DNA from: Actinomycetes bacterium
GTDB lineage: Bacteria > Actinomycetota > Actinomycetes > Propionibacteriales > Propionibacteriaceae
Assembly: GCA_023460935.1 (NCBI GenBank)
Contig: JAEWOI010000020.1
Span: forward strand, 62,001 to 126,000
Direction of reading: 5' to 3'
DNA length: 64,000 nt
Below are positions 52,158-59,263 of this stretch, in pieces. The first letter of the stretch is position 1. Each line of letters begins with the position of its first letter. Both the position numbers and the translations under genes were made by a program. Below the pieces are notes generated by a model. The model did no database searches, was not told the DNA's origin, and was given only the letters and a program-made list of their open reading frames with translations.

Positions 52158-52179
52158 GTTCAAGTCCCTTCTCCGGTAC
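52158..52179 (+). repeat. attR, 22-bp core copy
   Basis: Exact copy of 36519-36540. It ends 3 bases before the stop codon of the chromosomal topoisomerase IB gene on the other strand. It is a fragment of tRNA-Leu only and is not a tRNA gene. Confidence 0.93.
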
Positions 52180-52182
52180 GGG

Positions 52183-53178
52183 CTAGCCCGCGAGCAGATC
52201 CAGCACGGCGCGCTCGAGGCCTGCCTGGCGGGCCGTCGCGGTGCGGTACTTCCGCCGCGCGGCCTCGGCGATCGTCAGGCCCGAGTCGTAGAGGTCGAGG
52301 ATGCGGGGGTCGACGTAGGCCGACCTGGCCATCGTCGGGGTGTTGCCGAGGTAGCCGGAGACCACGACCATCGCAGCCTTCACCGCCCGCTTCCGCGCGG
52401 TCGCGGAGGTCGCGAGCTCGCTGAGCGCGAGCGACTCGGCGGCGATCACGGTGGCGTGCCAGGTGCGGAAGTCCTTGGCCGTGAACTCCCCACCGAAGAT
52501 CTCGGAGAGGTAGGCGTTCACCGTGCCCGCCACCAGGTCGGCCCAGCCCGCACCGTTGCGGTAGGCCAGCAGCCGGGTGCCGCCGCGCCTGCGGCGCATC
52601 ACCTCGAGCGCGGCCACCACCTGCGGGTCGGCGATGGTCACGTTGTGCTCGATGCCCGACTTGCCCACGAACCGGAACTCGAGGCCGTCGCCGGCGCGCC
52701 GGACGTGGCGGCGCTCCAGGGTGGTCAGGCCGTAGGAACCGTTGCTGTCGGCGTAGAAGTCGTTGCCGATCCGGAAGTAGCCGAGGTCGAGCAGCCGGAC
52801 CGCGAGCGCCGCCGCGCGTTCCAGTGGCATCCCGTCCCCTGCGAGGTCGGCCGCCACCCGCCGGCGCGCGGCGGGCAGGTGCTCGGCCGCCCCGATGACC
52901 CGGTCGAACTTCGCCCGGTCGCGCAGTTCGCGCCACCGCGGGTGGTACAGGTATTGCCTGCGTCCGGCGGCGTCGAGCCCGGTGGCCTGCAGGTGCCCGT
53001 TCGGGTAGGGGCAGATCCACACGTCCCGCCACGCGGGCGGGATCGCCAGCGAGCGCACCCGCTCGACCTGCTCCGCCGCCAGCGGTGCGCCGTGCTCGTC
53101 GGTGTAGCGGAAGCCGCGCCCGACCCGCTTGCGGGACCAGCCCGGGGAGTTGGCTGAGACGCGGCGGAGTCGTGGCAC
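52183..53178 (-). CDS. DNA topoisomerase IB
   Basis: 331 residues, poxvirus/bacterial type IB enzyme. Relaxes supercoils by nicking one strand with a Tyr. N-terminal domain with AIPPAWRDVWICPYPNGHLQATGLDAAGRRQYLYHPRWRE, catalytic domain with FVGKSGIEHNV, and the active Tyr in TPTMARSAYVDPRILDLYD. GTG start at 53178; the frame is open further up, but that part has no domain. Its stop lies beside attR, so before integration it ended next to tRNA-Leu. It is divergent from the DUF6328 gene. Confidence 0.92.
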   Translation of the reverse strand: MPRLRRVSANSPGWSRKRVGRGFRYTDEHGAPLAAEQVERVRSLAIPPAWRDVWICPYPNGHLQATGLDAAGRRQYLYHPRWRELRDRAKFDRVIGAAEHLPAARRRVAADLAGDGMPLERAAALAVRLLDLGYFRIGNDFYADSNGSYGLTTLERRHVRRAGDGLEFRFVGKSGIEHNVTIADPQVVAALEVMRRRRGGTRLLAYRNGAGWADLVAGTVNAYLSEIFGGEFTAKDFRTWHATVIAAESLALSELATSATARKRAVKAAMVVVSGYLGNTPTMARSAYVDPRILDLYDSGLTIAEAARRKYRTATARQAGLERAVLDLLAG

Positions 53179-53314
53179 GCGGCATCCGTACCCGCCGGTG
53201 GCGCCCGGTGCACGTCGAGGTGCGCACGGGGACCGCCGCACAACGTTGGGGGCGCGGTGCCCATTGGGTAACCATGGAGTACGCGCCGGGCGAGCCGGTG
53301 GGAGGGAGGACGCC

Positions 53315-53812
53315 ATGGCGGCGGACGAGGACGCGGCAACCGAACGTGACGAGACGCCTGCGGAGCGGCTCGATCGCAACTGGGCGGAACTGCTGCAGGA
53401 GCTGAGGGTCACCCAGACCGGGATCCAGATCCTGGTGGGCTTCCTGCTCACCCTGCCCTTCCAGGCGAGGTTCGGTGACCTCAACCCGGTGCTGCTGGGC
53501 GTCTTCCTCACCGCGGTGGTGTTCAGCATCCTCGCCACCGCACTGATCGTCGCGCCGGTCACCGCCCACCGGCTCCTGTTCCGCCGGCACGCCAAGGACG
53601 TGCTCGTGCACTCCTCGGACGTGATGGCCAAGGCAGGGCTGGCCTGCCTCGCGCTGGCTGTGGTGGCCGCGCTGACCCTGGTGTTCGGCTTCGTGCTCGA
53701 CGTCACCGCCGGCCTGGTGGCCGGAGGCCTCGGCCTTGCCCTGTTCGCGATCCTGTGGCTGGTGCTCCCGCTGGCCCTGGGCCGTTCCCGGGATCGCGGC
53801 GACTACCGCTGA
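53315..53812 (+). CDS. DUF6328 membrane protein
   Basis: 165 residues with about four membrane helices: after the conserved LDRNWAELLQELRVTQTGIQILVGFLLTLPFQ start come helices at about 40-60, 62-85, 105-130 and 135-158. The start matches the DUF6328 family, function unknown. GGAGGGAGG lies 6 bases before the ATG. It converges on the peroxiredoxin gene with 6 bp between. Confidence 0.82.
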   Translation: MAADEDAATERDETPAERLDRNWAELLQELRVTQTGIQILVGFLLTLPFQARFGDLNPVLLGVFLTAVVFSILATALIVAPVTAHRLLFRRHAKDVLVHSSDVMAKAGLACLALAVVAALTLVFGFVLDVTAGLVAGGLGLALFAILWLVLPLALGRSRDRGDYR

Positions 53813-53818
53813 GCGGGC

Positions 53819-54295
53819 TCAGACGCCGAGCTCGCGGCGCAGCTTGGCGACATGGCCGGTGGCGCGAACGTTGTACTGGGCCACGGCGACCTTCCCCACC
53901 CCGGCGGCGTCCACGTCGATGATGAAGGTCGAGCGGATCACGCCTTCCAGCGCCTTGCCGTAGAGGGTCTTCGAGCCGTAGGCGGAGTAGGAGCGCAGCA
54001 CCTCCAGCCCCGGGTCGGATAGCAGCGGGAACCCGAGCTGTTCTGCGTCGCGGAACCGGCCGAGCTTTTCCGGCGCGTCGGGGGAGATCCCGACCACCTG
54101 GTAGCCGGCCTTCGCCAGGTCGCTGAGGGCGGAGTCGAAGTCGACAGCCTGGGTGGTGCAGCCCGGCGTCATCGCTGCCGGGAAGAAGTAGACGATGACT
54201 CGGCCGCCCGCGTAATCCGCCAGCGAGACCGGACGCCGGTCTGCGTCCGGCAGGGTGAAGGCCGGGGCGGTGTCTCCGGGGGACAGTCTGGTCAT
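53819..54295 (-). CDS. bcp: Thiol peroxidase of the BCP/PrxQ type
   Basis: 158 residues. Reduces hydroperoxides. Peroxidatic Cys46 in MTPGCTTQAVDF. Where most BCP proteins have a second Cys five residues on (TPGCTTEACDF), this protein has Val, so it appears to be a 1-Cys or atypical form that needs an external thiol. The rest (GRVIVYFFPA, VGISPDAPEKL, FPLLSDP, RSTFIIDVD) is normal. Confidence 0.9.
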   Translation of the reverse strand: MTRLSPGDTAPAFTLPDADRRPVSLADYAGGRVIVYFFPAAMTPGCTTQAVDFDSALSDLAKAGYQVVGISPDAPEKLGRFRDAEQLGFPLLSDPGLEVLRSYSAYGSKTLYGKALEGVIRSTFIIDVDAAGVGKVAVAQYNVRATGHVAKLRRELGV

Positions 54296-54394
54296 GCGGC
54301 AACCCTAGGGCATGGCACGACCGGTCGATCGGGCCTGCCGGCCACCGGTGCTGGCATAGGCTGTGCCCAGCAACCCGCCCAGGCTGGAGGACCG

Positions 54395-54691
54395 ATGGCA
54401 GACGCAGGTACCCGGACGCGCGAAGAGATCGAAGCCGACATCGCCGCGGCGCGGCAGCGGCTCGCGGCCGGCGTCGAAGGCCTGATCAACCAGGTGCACC
54501 CGAAGGCGATCGTGGCGAACACCGTCGCGGACGCGCGGGCCCTGGCCGAGGACGGGTTCGAGCAGGTCAAGTCGCAGGTGCTGGACGAGCGCGGCAATGT
54601 GCGCGCCGACCGGGTGGCGCTGATCGGCGCGGCCATCGGTGGCGCGGTGACATTTATGCTCATTGTCAAGTCAATCCTGAGACGCCGCTGA
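54395..54691 (+). CDS. DUF3618 family protein
   Basis: 98 residues. REEIEADIAAARQRLAAGVEGLINQVHPKAI is the DUF3618 helix, and a single membrane helix (VALIGAAIGGAVTFMLIVKSIL) precedes the RRR end. Membrane-anchored, function unknown. The 264 bp after it is the control region of the sugar transporter. Confidence 0.85.
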   Translation: MADAGTRTREEIEADIAAARQRLAAGVEGLINQVHPKAIVANTVADARALAEDGFEQVKSQVLDERGNVRADRVALIGAAIGGAVTFMLIVKSILRRR

Positions 54692-54742
54692 GCAGTATTC
54701 GAGCCAGCAGCCACAAGGTCCCCGCGCAAGCGGGAACCAAGT

Positions 54743-54809
54743 GTGAGCGTGTGACATTTGGTTTTCCTGCGCTCGCGCGCGGTGTTGGCTTCGCTCACAA
54801 AGCCAAATG
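54743..54809. other. Interleaved inverted repeats upstream of the sugar transporter
   Basis: GTGAGCG (54743-54749) pairs with CGCTCAC (54792-54798), and CATTTGG (54755-54761) pairs with CCAAATG (54803-54809). The order A, B, A', B' could form a pseudoknot in RNA or bind two dimers in DNA. It may be chance in a high-GC gap, yet all four arms are perfect 7-mers. Confidence 0.35.
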
Positions 54810-54821
54810 AATCGGTTCATT
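54806..54821. promoter_or_regulatory. LacI-family operator in front of the sugar ABC operon
   Basis: AATGAA-TCGG-TTCATT, an inverted repeat centred on CG with the AANCGNTT core expected for LacI/GalR regulators. It lies 135 bp before the start of the binding-protein gene. Sugar importers are commonly repressed this way. No lacI gene is in the window. Confidence 0.55.
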
Positions 54822-54955
54822 CCCCACATTTCGGACTGCTGCGGGCGCTTCTTCATAACAATCCGGAAAAGCACTGCCATTGGAGGCAGGCCCCTGCCTA
54901 GAGTGACCGTTGGGTCCCCAAGGCGGGGGACACACATCTGAGAAGCGAGGACTCA

Positions 54956-56260
54956 ATGTCTCATGCACGCACAACGCGGCGCGTGTTGGCAGTAGCCGCA
55001 TCACTCGGTGCACTGCTGATCACGGCTGCGTGCAGCACGCCCGCCGGTCCCGGGGCAGCCACCCCTGGCGGCGACGCAGTGAACTGGGATGAGCGCGGAC
55101 CGATCACCTACGCGCAGGGCAAGGACACCGCCGGCGTCTGGAAGGGCGTCCTGGACCAGTGGAACTCGGCGCACCCGAACGAGCAGGTCACGTTCGTCGA
55201 ACTGTCCCCGGAGGCCGACCAGCAGCGCGCCGACATGATCAAGCGCGGCCAGGCCAAGAGTGGCGAGTTCAGCGTGATGTCGGTCGACCTGGTCTGGACC
55301 AGTGAGTTCGCCGCCAACGGCTGGCTGCAGGAACTCCCCGCCGACCGGTTCCCGACCACCGGCATGCTCGCCAGTGCCGTGGACTCCTCCACCTACTTCA
55401 ACAAGCTGTACGCCTACCCGCAGGGCTCCGACGGCGCGATGCTCTACTACCGCAAGGACCTGCTGGAGAAGGCAGGGGTCGAGCCGCCCAAGACCTGGGA
55501 CGAGATGAAGGCCGCCTGTGACAAGATCCTGCCCGACCAGAAGGGCATGTCCTGCTACGCCGGCCAGCACCAGAAGTACGAGGGCCTGACCTGCAACATC
55601 GCCGAGGCAGTGAACTCCGCCGGTGGCGAGTTCATCACCGCCGACGGCAAGGCAGCCGTCAACTCCGCCGAGGCCGTCGCCGGCCTGCAGTGGATGGTGG
55701 ACGGCTTCAAGTCCGGCCTGATCCCGGCCGACGCCATCACGTGGAAGGAAGAGGAGGGCCGCCAGGCCTTCCAGGACGGCAAGCTGCTGTTCCACCGCAA
55801 CTGGCCCTACGTCTGGAACCTCGCCCAGAAGGATGACGGCTCGTCCAAGGTGGTCGGCAAGGTCGCCGTCGCCCCGCTGCCCGGCAAGAGCGGCCCCGGT
55901 GTCTCCACCCTCGGTGGCCACAACATCGGCATCTCCGCCTTCACGAAGAACAAGGGCACCGCTGCGGACTTCCTGAAGTTCATCGCGTCCGAGGAGATCC
56001 AGCGGATCTTCCTGGAGAAGGGCTCGCTGGCCCCGATCCTTGAGAGCCTCTACGCCGACGCCGAGCTGAACAAGCAGTTCCCGTACCTGTCCACCCTCGG
56101 TGAGTCGATCAAGGCTGCCAAGGCCCGGCCGAAGGCCGTCCGCTACGGCGACGTGACCCTCGCCATCCAGGACGCGACGTACGCGGCGCTGCAGGGACAG
56201 AAGGCCCCGGACGCGGCCTTCGGCGAACTGCAGGCCAAGCTCGACGAGCTGCTCAAGTAA
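54956..56260 (+). CDS. Sugar ABC transporter substrate-binding lipoprotein
   Basis: 434 residues, MalE/family 1 type. Signal peptide and lipobox (LLITAACS) anchor it outside. The body has the usual pattern: WKGVLDQWNSAHPNEQVTFVELS, DGAMLYYRKDLLEKAGVEPPKTWDEM, and the two-lobe hinge region WPYVWNLAQ with GGHNIGISAFTKNKG. Binds an oligosaccharide, perhaps trehalose or maltose-like; the ligand is not evident. First gene of the importer operon; two permeases follow. Confidence 0.9.
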   Translation: MSHARTTRRVLAVAASLGALLITAACSTPAGPGAATPGGDAVNWDERGPITYAQGKDTAGVWKGVLDQWNSAHPNEQVTFVELSPEADQQRADMIKRGQAKSGEFSVMSVDLVWTSEFAANGWLQELPADRFPTTGMLASAVDSSTYFNKLYAYPQGSDGAMLYYRKDLLEKAGVEPPKTWDEMKAACDKILPDQKGMSCYAGQHQKYEGLTCNIAEAVNSAGGEFITADGKAAVNSAEAVAGLQWMVDGFKSGLIPADAITWKEEEGRQAFQDGKLLFHRNWPYVWNLAQKDDGSSKVVGKVAVAPLPGKSGPGVSTLGGHNIGISAFTKNKGTAADFLKFIASEEIQRIFLEKGSLAPILESLYADAELNKQFPYLSTLGESIKAAKARPKAVRYGDVTLAIQDATYAALQGQKAPDAAFGELQAKLDELLK

Positions 56261-56274
56261 CGCCACCGTCGGGA

Positions 56275-56312
56275 CTTCTCGGGGTCACGGCTGGTGCCGT
56301 GACCCCGAGAAG
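56275..56312 (+). promoter_or_regulatory. Intercistronic stem-loop between binding protein and permease genes
   Basis: A perfect 17-bp stem (CTTCTCGGGGTCACGGC with its complement) and a TGGT loop starts 14 bp after the binding-protein stop. No T run follows. Such a hairpin between the first two genes of a sugar importer protects the upstream mRNA end and gives more binding protein than permease. It is 33 bp upstream of the permease start. Confidence 0.7.
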
Positions 56313-56344
56313 CGTCTGAATTCACGCAAAGGAGGTGGGGAAGC

Positions 56345-57442
56345 ATGAGCCAGGGCACCGCAACGACGCTCGCCGGAAACACGCCTCCCATTACCGAGAA
56401 ACGCAAGAAGAACCTACTCAGTGACGGGCAGGGCACCCTGGCCGCCATCCTGATCTCCCCGACGATGCTGGTGATCCTGTTCGTGGTCGGCATCCCCATC
56501 CTGCTGTCCCTGCGGGAGTCGGTGTTCCGCAAGGAGACCGCCGTCGACCCCAACACCGGCATGATCCCCGAGGGGGAGTCCTTCGTCGGGCTGAACAACT
56601 TCACCGACATCTTCGCCAACCCCCAGATGGTCAGCGGGGTGTGGGGGAGCATGGACCGGTTGGTGAACTCCTTCCTCAACGTCACCTTCTTCACCGTCGT
56701 CTGCGTCGTGCTCGAGACCGTGCTCGGCGTGGCCATGGCACTGATCATGGCCAGGGCCTTCCGCGGCAAGGGCTTCGTCCGGGCAGCGATCCTGATCCCG
56801 TGGGCGATCCCCACGATCGTGTCCGCCCGCATGTGGGGCCTGATCTTCGACTCCAACGGCGTGGCGAACGTCGTGCTCAACACCAAGATCCTCTGGCTGG
56901 CCGACAACGCCTACTCCCAGTGGGCTGTGATCATCGCCGACGTCTGGAAGACCGCACCGTTCATCGGCCTGCTGACCCTCGCCGGGCTGCAGACCATTCC
57001 CGGCGACGTCTACGAGGCCGCCAGGGTGGACGGGGCGAACGCCTGGCAGCAGTTCACCAGGATCACGCTGCCCATGGTGAAGCCGGCGCTCGTCGTCGCG
57101 GTGCTGTTCCGCACGCTCGACACGATGCGCATGTTCGACCTGCCCTGGGGCATGGTGGGCCCCGGCAAGTACTCGGTGGAGACGATCTCGATGTTCGCCT
57201 ACGTCGAGAACAACCAGTTGCGCTACGGCTCGGCCGCTGCGTACTCGCTGGTGCTGTTCGTCTACATCGTCCTGGTCGCGTTCATCTTCGTGAGGCTGCT
57301 CGGCGCAGACGTCATCGGCGATGAGGAGACCAGGGCGCTCACTGCGCAGCGCAAGCGGCAGAAGGAGCTCGCGAAGGCCGCCGGCCGGAGGCCGCGCAAC
57401 CTGGCCACGAGCACCATCACCAGTGGGGAGGGCCAGCAATGA
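56345..57442 (+). CDS. Sugar ABC transporter permease, MalF/UgpA type
   Basis: 365 residues with six or more membrane helices. The EAA loop contacting the ATPase is EAARVDGANAWQQFTRITLPMVKP. A very strong ribosome-binding sequence (AAAGGAGGTG) precedes the ATG by 8 bases, possibly to offset the hairpin upstream. The C-terminal ~40 residues are basic and cytoplasmic. Overlaps the next permease by 4 bp. Confidence 0.9.
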   Translation: MSQGTATTLAGNTPPITEKRKKNLLSDGQGTLAAILISPTMLVILFVVGIPILLSLRESVFRKETAVDPNTGMIPEGESFVGLNNFTDIFANPQMVSGVWGSMDRLVNSFLNVTFFTVVCVVLETVLGVAMALIMARAFRGKGFVRAAILIPWAIPTIVSARMWGLIFDSNGVANVVLNTKILWLADNAYSQWAVIIADVWKTAPFIGLLTLAGLQTIPGDVYEAARVDGANAWQQFTRITLPMVKPALVVAVLFRTLDTMRMFDLPWGMVGPGKYSVETISMFAYVENNQLRYGSAAAYSLVLFVYIVLVAFIFVRLLGADVIGDEETRALTAQRKRQKELAKAAGRRPRNLATSTITSGEGQQ

Positions 57443-58353
57443 CCACCGCAACCCAGTCGAGGGTCACCGAGGCCGAACTGGCCGAGCTCAACAAGCCTCG
57501 TCGGGACGCCAAGTTCTGGCTCGGCAAGGCCGGCATCTTCCTCGGCATGGCGTTCATCATCGTCTACTGCGTGGCGCCGTTCTACTGGATGGTCGTCTCC
57601 TCGCTGCGCCTGCCGACCATGGGCCGGGACACCTCCTTCTGGCCCAACCCGGTCTCGTTCCTCAACTACCCGGCGGTGTTCGACCCGGTCAACGGGTTCG
57701 GGCAGGCTCTGCTCAACTCGGTGATCGTCTCGCTGACCACCACGGTGCTCACCCTGGTGCTGGGCATCCTCGGGGCCTACGCCCTGGCCAGGCTGAGGTT
57801 CCGGTTCAAGGGGCTGGTGCTGTCGATCATCATCGCCTGCTCGATGTTCCCCGGCATCACCTTGCTGATCCCGCTGTTCAAGATGTTCACCGGCGCCTAC
57901 CCGTGGATGCCGATCAACTGGATGAACACCTACCAGGCGCTGATCATCCCCTCGCTGTCCTTCGGCCTGCCGCTGGCGGTGTGGAACCTGACCGCGTTCT
58001 TCCGGCAGCTGCCGGTCGAGCTCGAGCAGGCTGCGATGGTGGACGGCTGCACCCCGGGCCAGGCGTTCCGCAAGGTGATCCTGCCGCTGGCCGCGCCCGG
58101 CGTGTTCACCACGGCGATCATCACCTTCATCGCGGTCTGGAACGAGTTCATGATCGCGCTCACGTTCGGCACCAGGCAGGACATGTACACCGCCGTCGTG
58201 TCGATCTCGAAGTTCACCGGAGCGTACGGCTATGACACCCCATGGGGCACGATCATGGCCGCCGGTGTGCTGGTCACGATCCCGTTGATCATCGGCGTGC
58301 TGATCTTCCAGCGCCGGATCGTCGCCGGCCTGACCGCCGGTGGCGTGAAGTAG
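57439..58353 (+). CDS. Sugar ABC transporter permease, MalG/UgpE type
   Basis: 304 residues, six helices, EAA-type loop EQAAMVDGCTPGQAFRKVILPLAAPG. Second permease of the importer. No ATPase gene follows. In many actinobacteria a shared MsiK-type ATPase serves several such importers. A strong terminator ends the operon. Confidence 0.9.
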   Translation: MTTATQSRVTEAELAELNKPRRDAKFWLGKAGIFLGMAFIIVYCVAPFYWMVVSSLRLPTMGRDTSFWPNPVSFLNYPAVFDPVNGFGQALLNSVIVSLTTTVLTLVLGILGAYALARLRFRFKGLVLSIIIACSMFPGITLLIPLFKMFTGAYPWMPINWMNTYQALIIPSLSFGLPLAVWNLTAFFRQLPVELEQAAMVDGCTPGQAFRKVILPLAAPGVFTTAIITFIAVWNEFMIALTFGTRQDMYTAVVSISKFTGAYGYDTPWGTIMAAGVLVTIPLIIGVLIFQRRIVAGLTAGGVK

Positions 58354-58366
58354 CCCGAGAATCGCG

Positions 58367-58395
58367 AAAGGCCCCGTGGACTCCACGGGGCCTTT
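58367..58395 (+). terminator. Intrinsic terminator of the sugar ABC operon
   Basis: AAAGGCCCCGTGG, a three-base loop ACT, and CCACGGGGCCTTT form a perfect 13-bp stem followed by a TTTCCCTTT tract. It can also stop transcription coming from the other side. Confidence 0.88.
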
Positions 58396-58402
58396 CCCTT
58401 TG

Positions 58403-58475
58403 TGCGCCGCCAGGGACTCGAACCCCGAACCCGCTAGTTAAGAGCCAGCTGCTCTGCCAGTTGAGCTAGCGGCGC
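58403..58475 (-). tRNA. tRNA-Lys (anticodon CUU)
   Basis: 73 bases on the minus strand. Acceptor GCGCCGC pairs with GCGGCGC and the discriminator is A; D arm GCTC..GAGC, anticodon loop CTCTTAA with anticodon CUU, T arm with GTTCGAGTC. No CCA is encoded. The terminator of the ABC operon lies 8 bp beyond its 3' end. Confidence 0.94.
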
Positions 58476-58531
58476 GCGAGAAAGAACTCTACCGCAAGCA
58501 CTCCGCTACGGCGAAATCGGGGCCGCTGCGG

Positions 58532-59263
58532 TCAACGTCGCAGGCCGGCCTTCCGGACGGCTGCGATCCGCTGGCGGCGCAACTCGTCCAGCTCGTGGTT
58601 CGGCAGCGGCTCCAGCTCCCGGCCGAGGGCCAGTTCGAGCAGGTGGTCGGCGAGCTCGGGGTTCCGGGCCAGGATCGGCCCGTGCGGGTAGGTGCCGATA
58701 ACGTTGCCCTGGACGGCTCCCTCGGTGCCGTCGTCGGCGTTTCCGACCCCGATCTCGACCATCGCGAGGGGAGTTGCCGCGGGGCCGAGGGTGGTGAAGC
58801 CCCCGTGGTTCTCGAAGCCGGTGACCAGGCTCTCGCTGCCGTCGGGCCGCCGCCAGCGGGTGAGGATCTCCCCCACCGCGCGCTCGGGCCCGCGGGTGGT
58901 GGTGACGTCGAGCAGCCCCAGGCCTTCGATCACCTCGTCCCGCTCGCCGACGGTGAAGGTCCGGCCGGCGATCTGGTAGCCGGCGCACACGGCGAACAGC
59001 ACGGCGCCGCCGGCCACGGCATCGAACAGGTGCCCGTCGGCCCTGAGGCCGGCCACAGCGGAGACCTGGGCTGCGTCCTCGCCCCCGCCGAGCAGGTAGA
59101 CCGCCCCGGACGCCGGGACGGGCTCTCCCGGCTCCACCTCGGTCAGCACCGCGTCGATGCCGCGCCAGGCCAGCCGCTGCCGCAGCACCATGGCGTTGCC
59201 CCGGTCTCCGTAGATGCCAAGCAGCGACTGGTAGACCAGCACGATCTCCACCGGGCGGCTCAT
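58532..59263 (-). CDS. gatD: Lipid II isoglutaminyl synthase, glutamine amidotransferase subunit
   Basis: 243 residues, class I amidotransferase of the GatD/CobQ type. Supplies ammonia from glutamine to MurT for amidating D-Glu in lipid II. Nucleophile Cys in LFAVCAGYQIAG and catalytic His in GTYPHGPIL; the substrate region FENHGGFTTLG is conserved. The start overlaps the murT stop by 4 bp, ensuring a one-to-one complex. Confidence 0.9.
   Translation of the reverse strand: MSRPVEIVLVYQSLLGIYGDRGNAMVLRQRLAWRGIDAVLTEVEPGEPVPASGAVYLLGGGEDAAQVSAVAGLRADGHLFDAVAGGAVLFAVCAGYQIAGRTFTVGERDEVIEGLGLLDVTTTRGPERAVGEILTRWRRPDGSESLVTGFENHGGFTTLGPAATPLAMVEIGVGNADDGTEGAVQGNVIGTYPHGPILARNPELADHLLELALGRELEPLPNHELDELRRQRIAAVRKAGLRR

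Larger units (their letters stand above)
36519..52179. mobile_element. Integrative mobilizable element in tRNA-Leu(UAG), 15.7 kb
   Basis: A perfect 22-bp direct repeat at both ends, 36519-36540 (the T-arm and acceptor 3' half of tRNA-Leu) and 52158-52179, marks attL and attR. A tyrosine integrase is 175 bp from attR and an excisionase-like gene 167 bp from attL. Cargo: MobF relaxase-helicase, TA-like pair, RHS polymorphic toxin with immunity candidate, IS3-family element. No type IV secretion, coupling or replication genes are visible, so transfer would depend on a helper element. Outside it, tRNA-Leu would run straight into the topoisomerase IB gene, which ends 4 bp beyond attR. Confidence 0.92.

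Noticed and set aside
52158..52179. Second tRNA-Leu gene at attR
   Set aside because: Only the last 22 bases of the tRNA are present; no D arm or anticodon arm upstream.
36969..52179. Prophage interpretation of the island
   Set aside because: There are no capsid, portal, terminase or tail genes. The relaxase points to a mobilizable element.
54718..54742. CRISPR-like sequence (GTCCCCGCGCAAGCGGG) similar to type I-E repeats
   Set aside because: It occurs only once, has no spacer-length copies nearby and no cas genes are in the window. A chance or relic hairpin is more likely.
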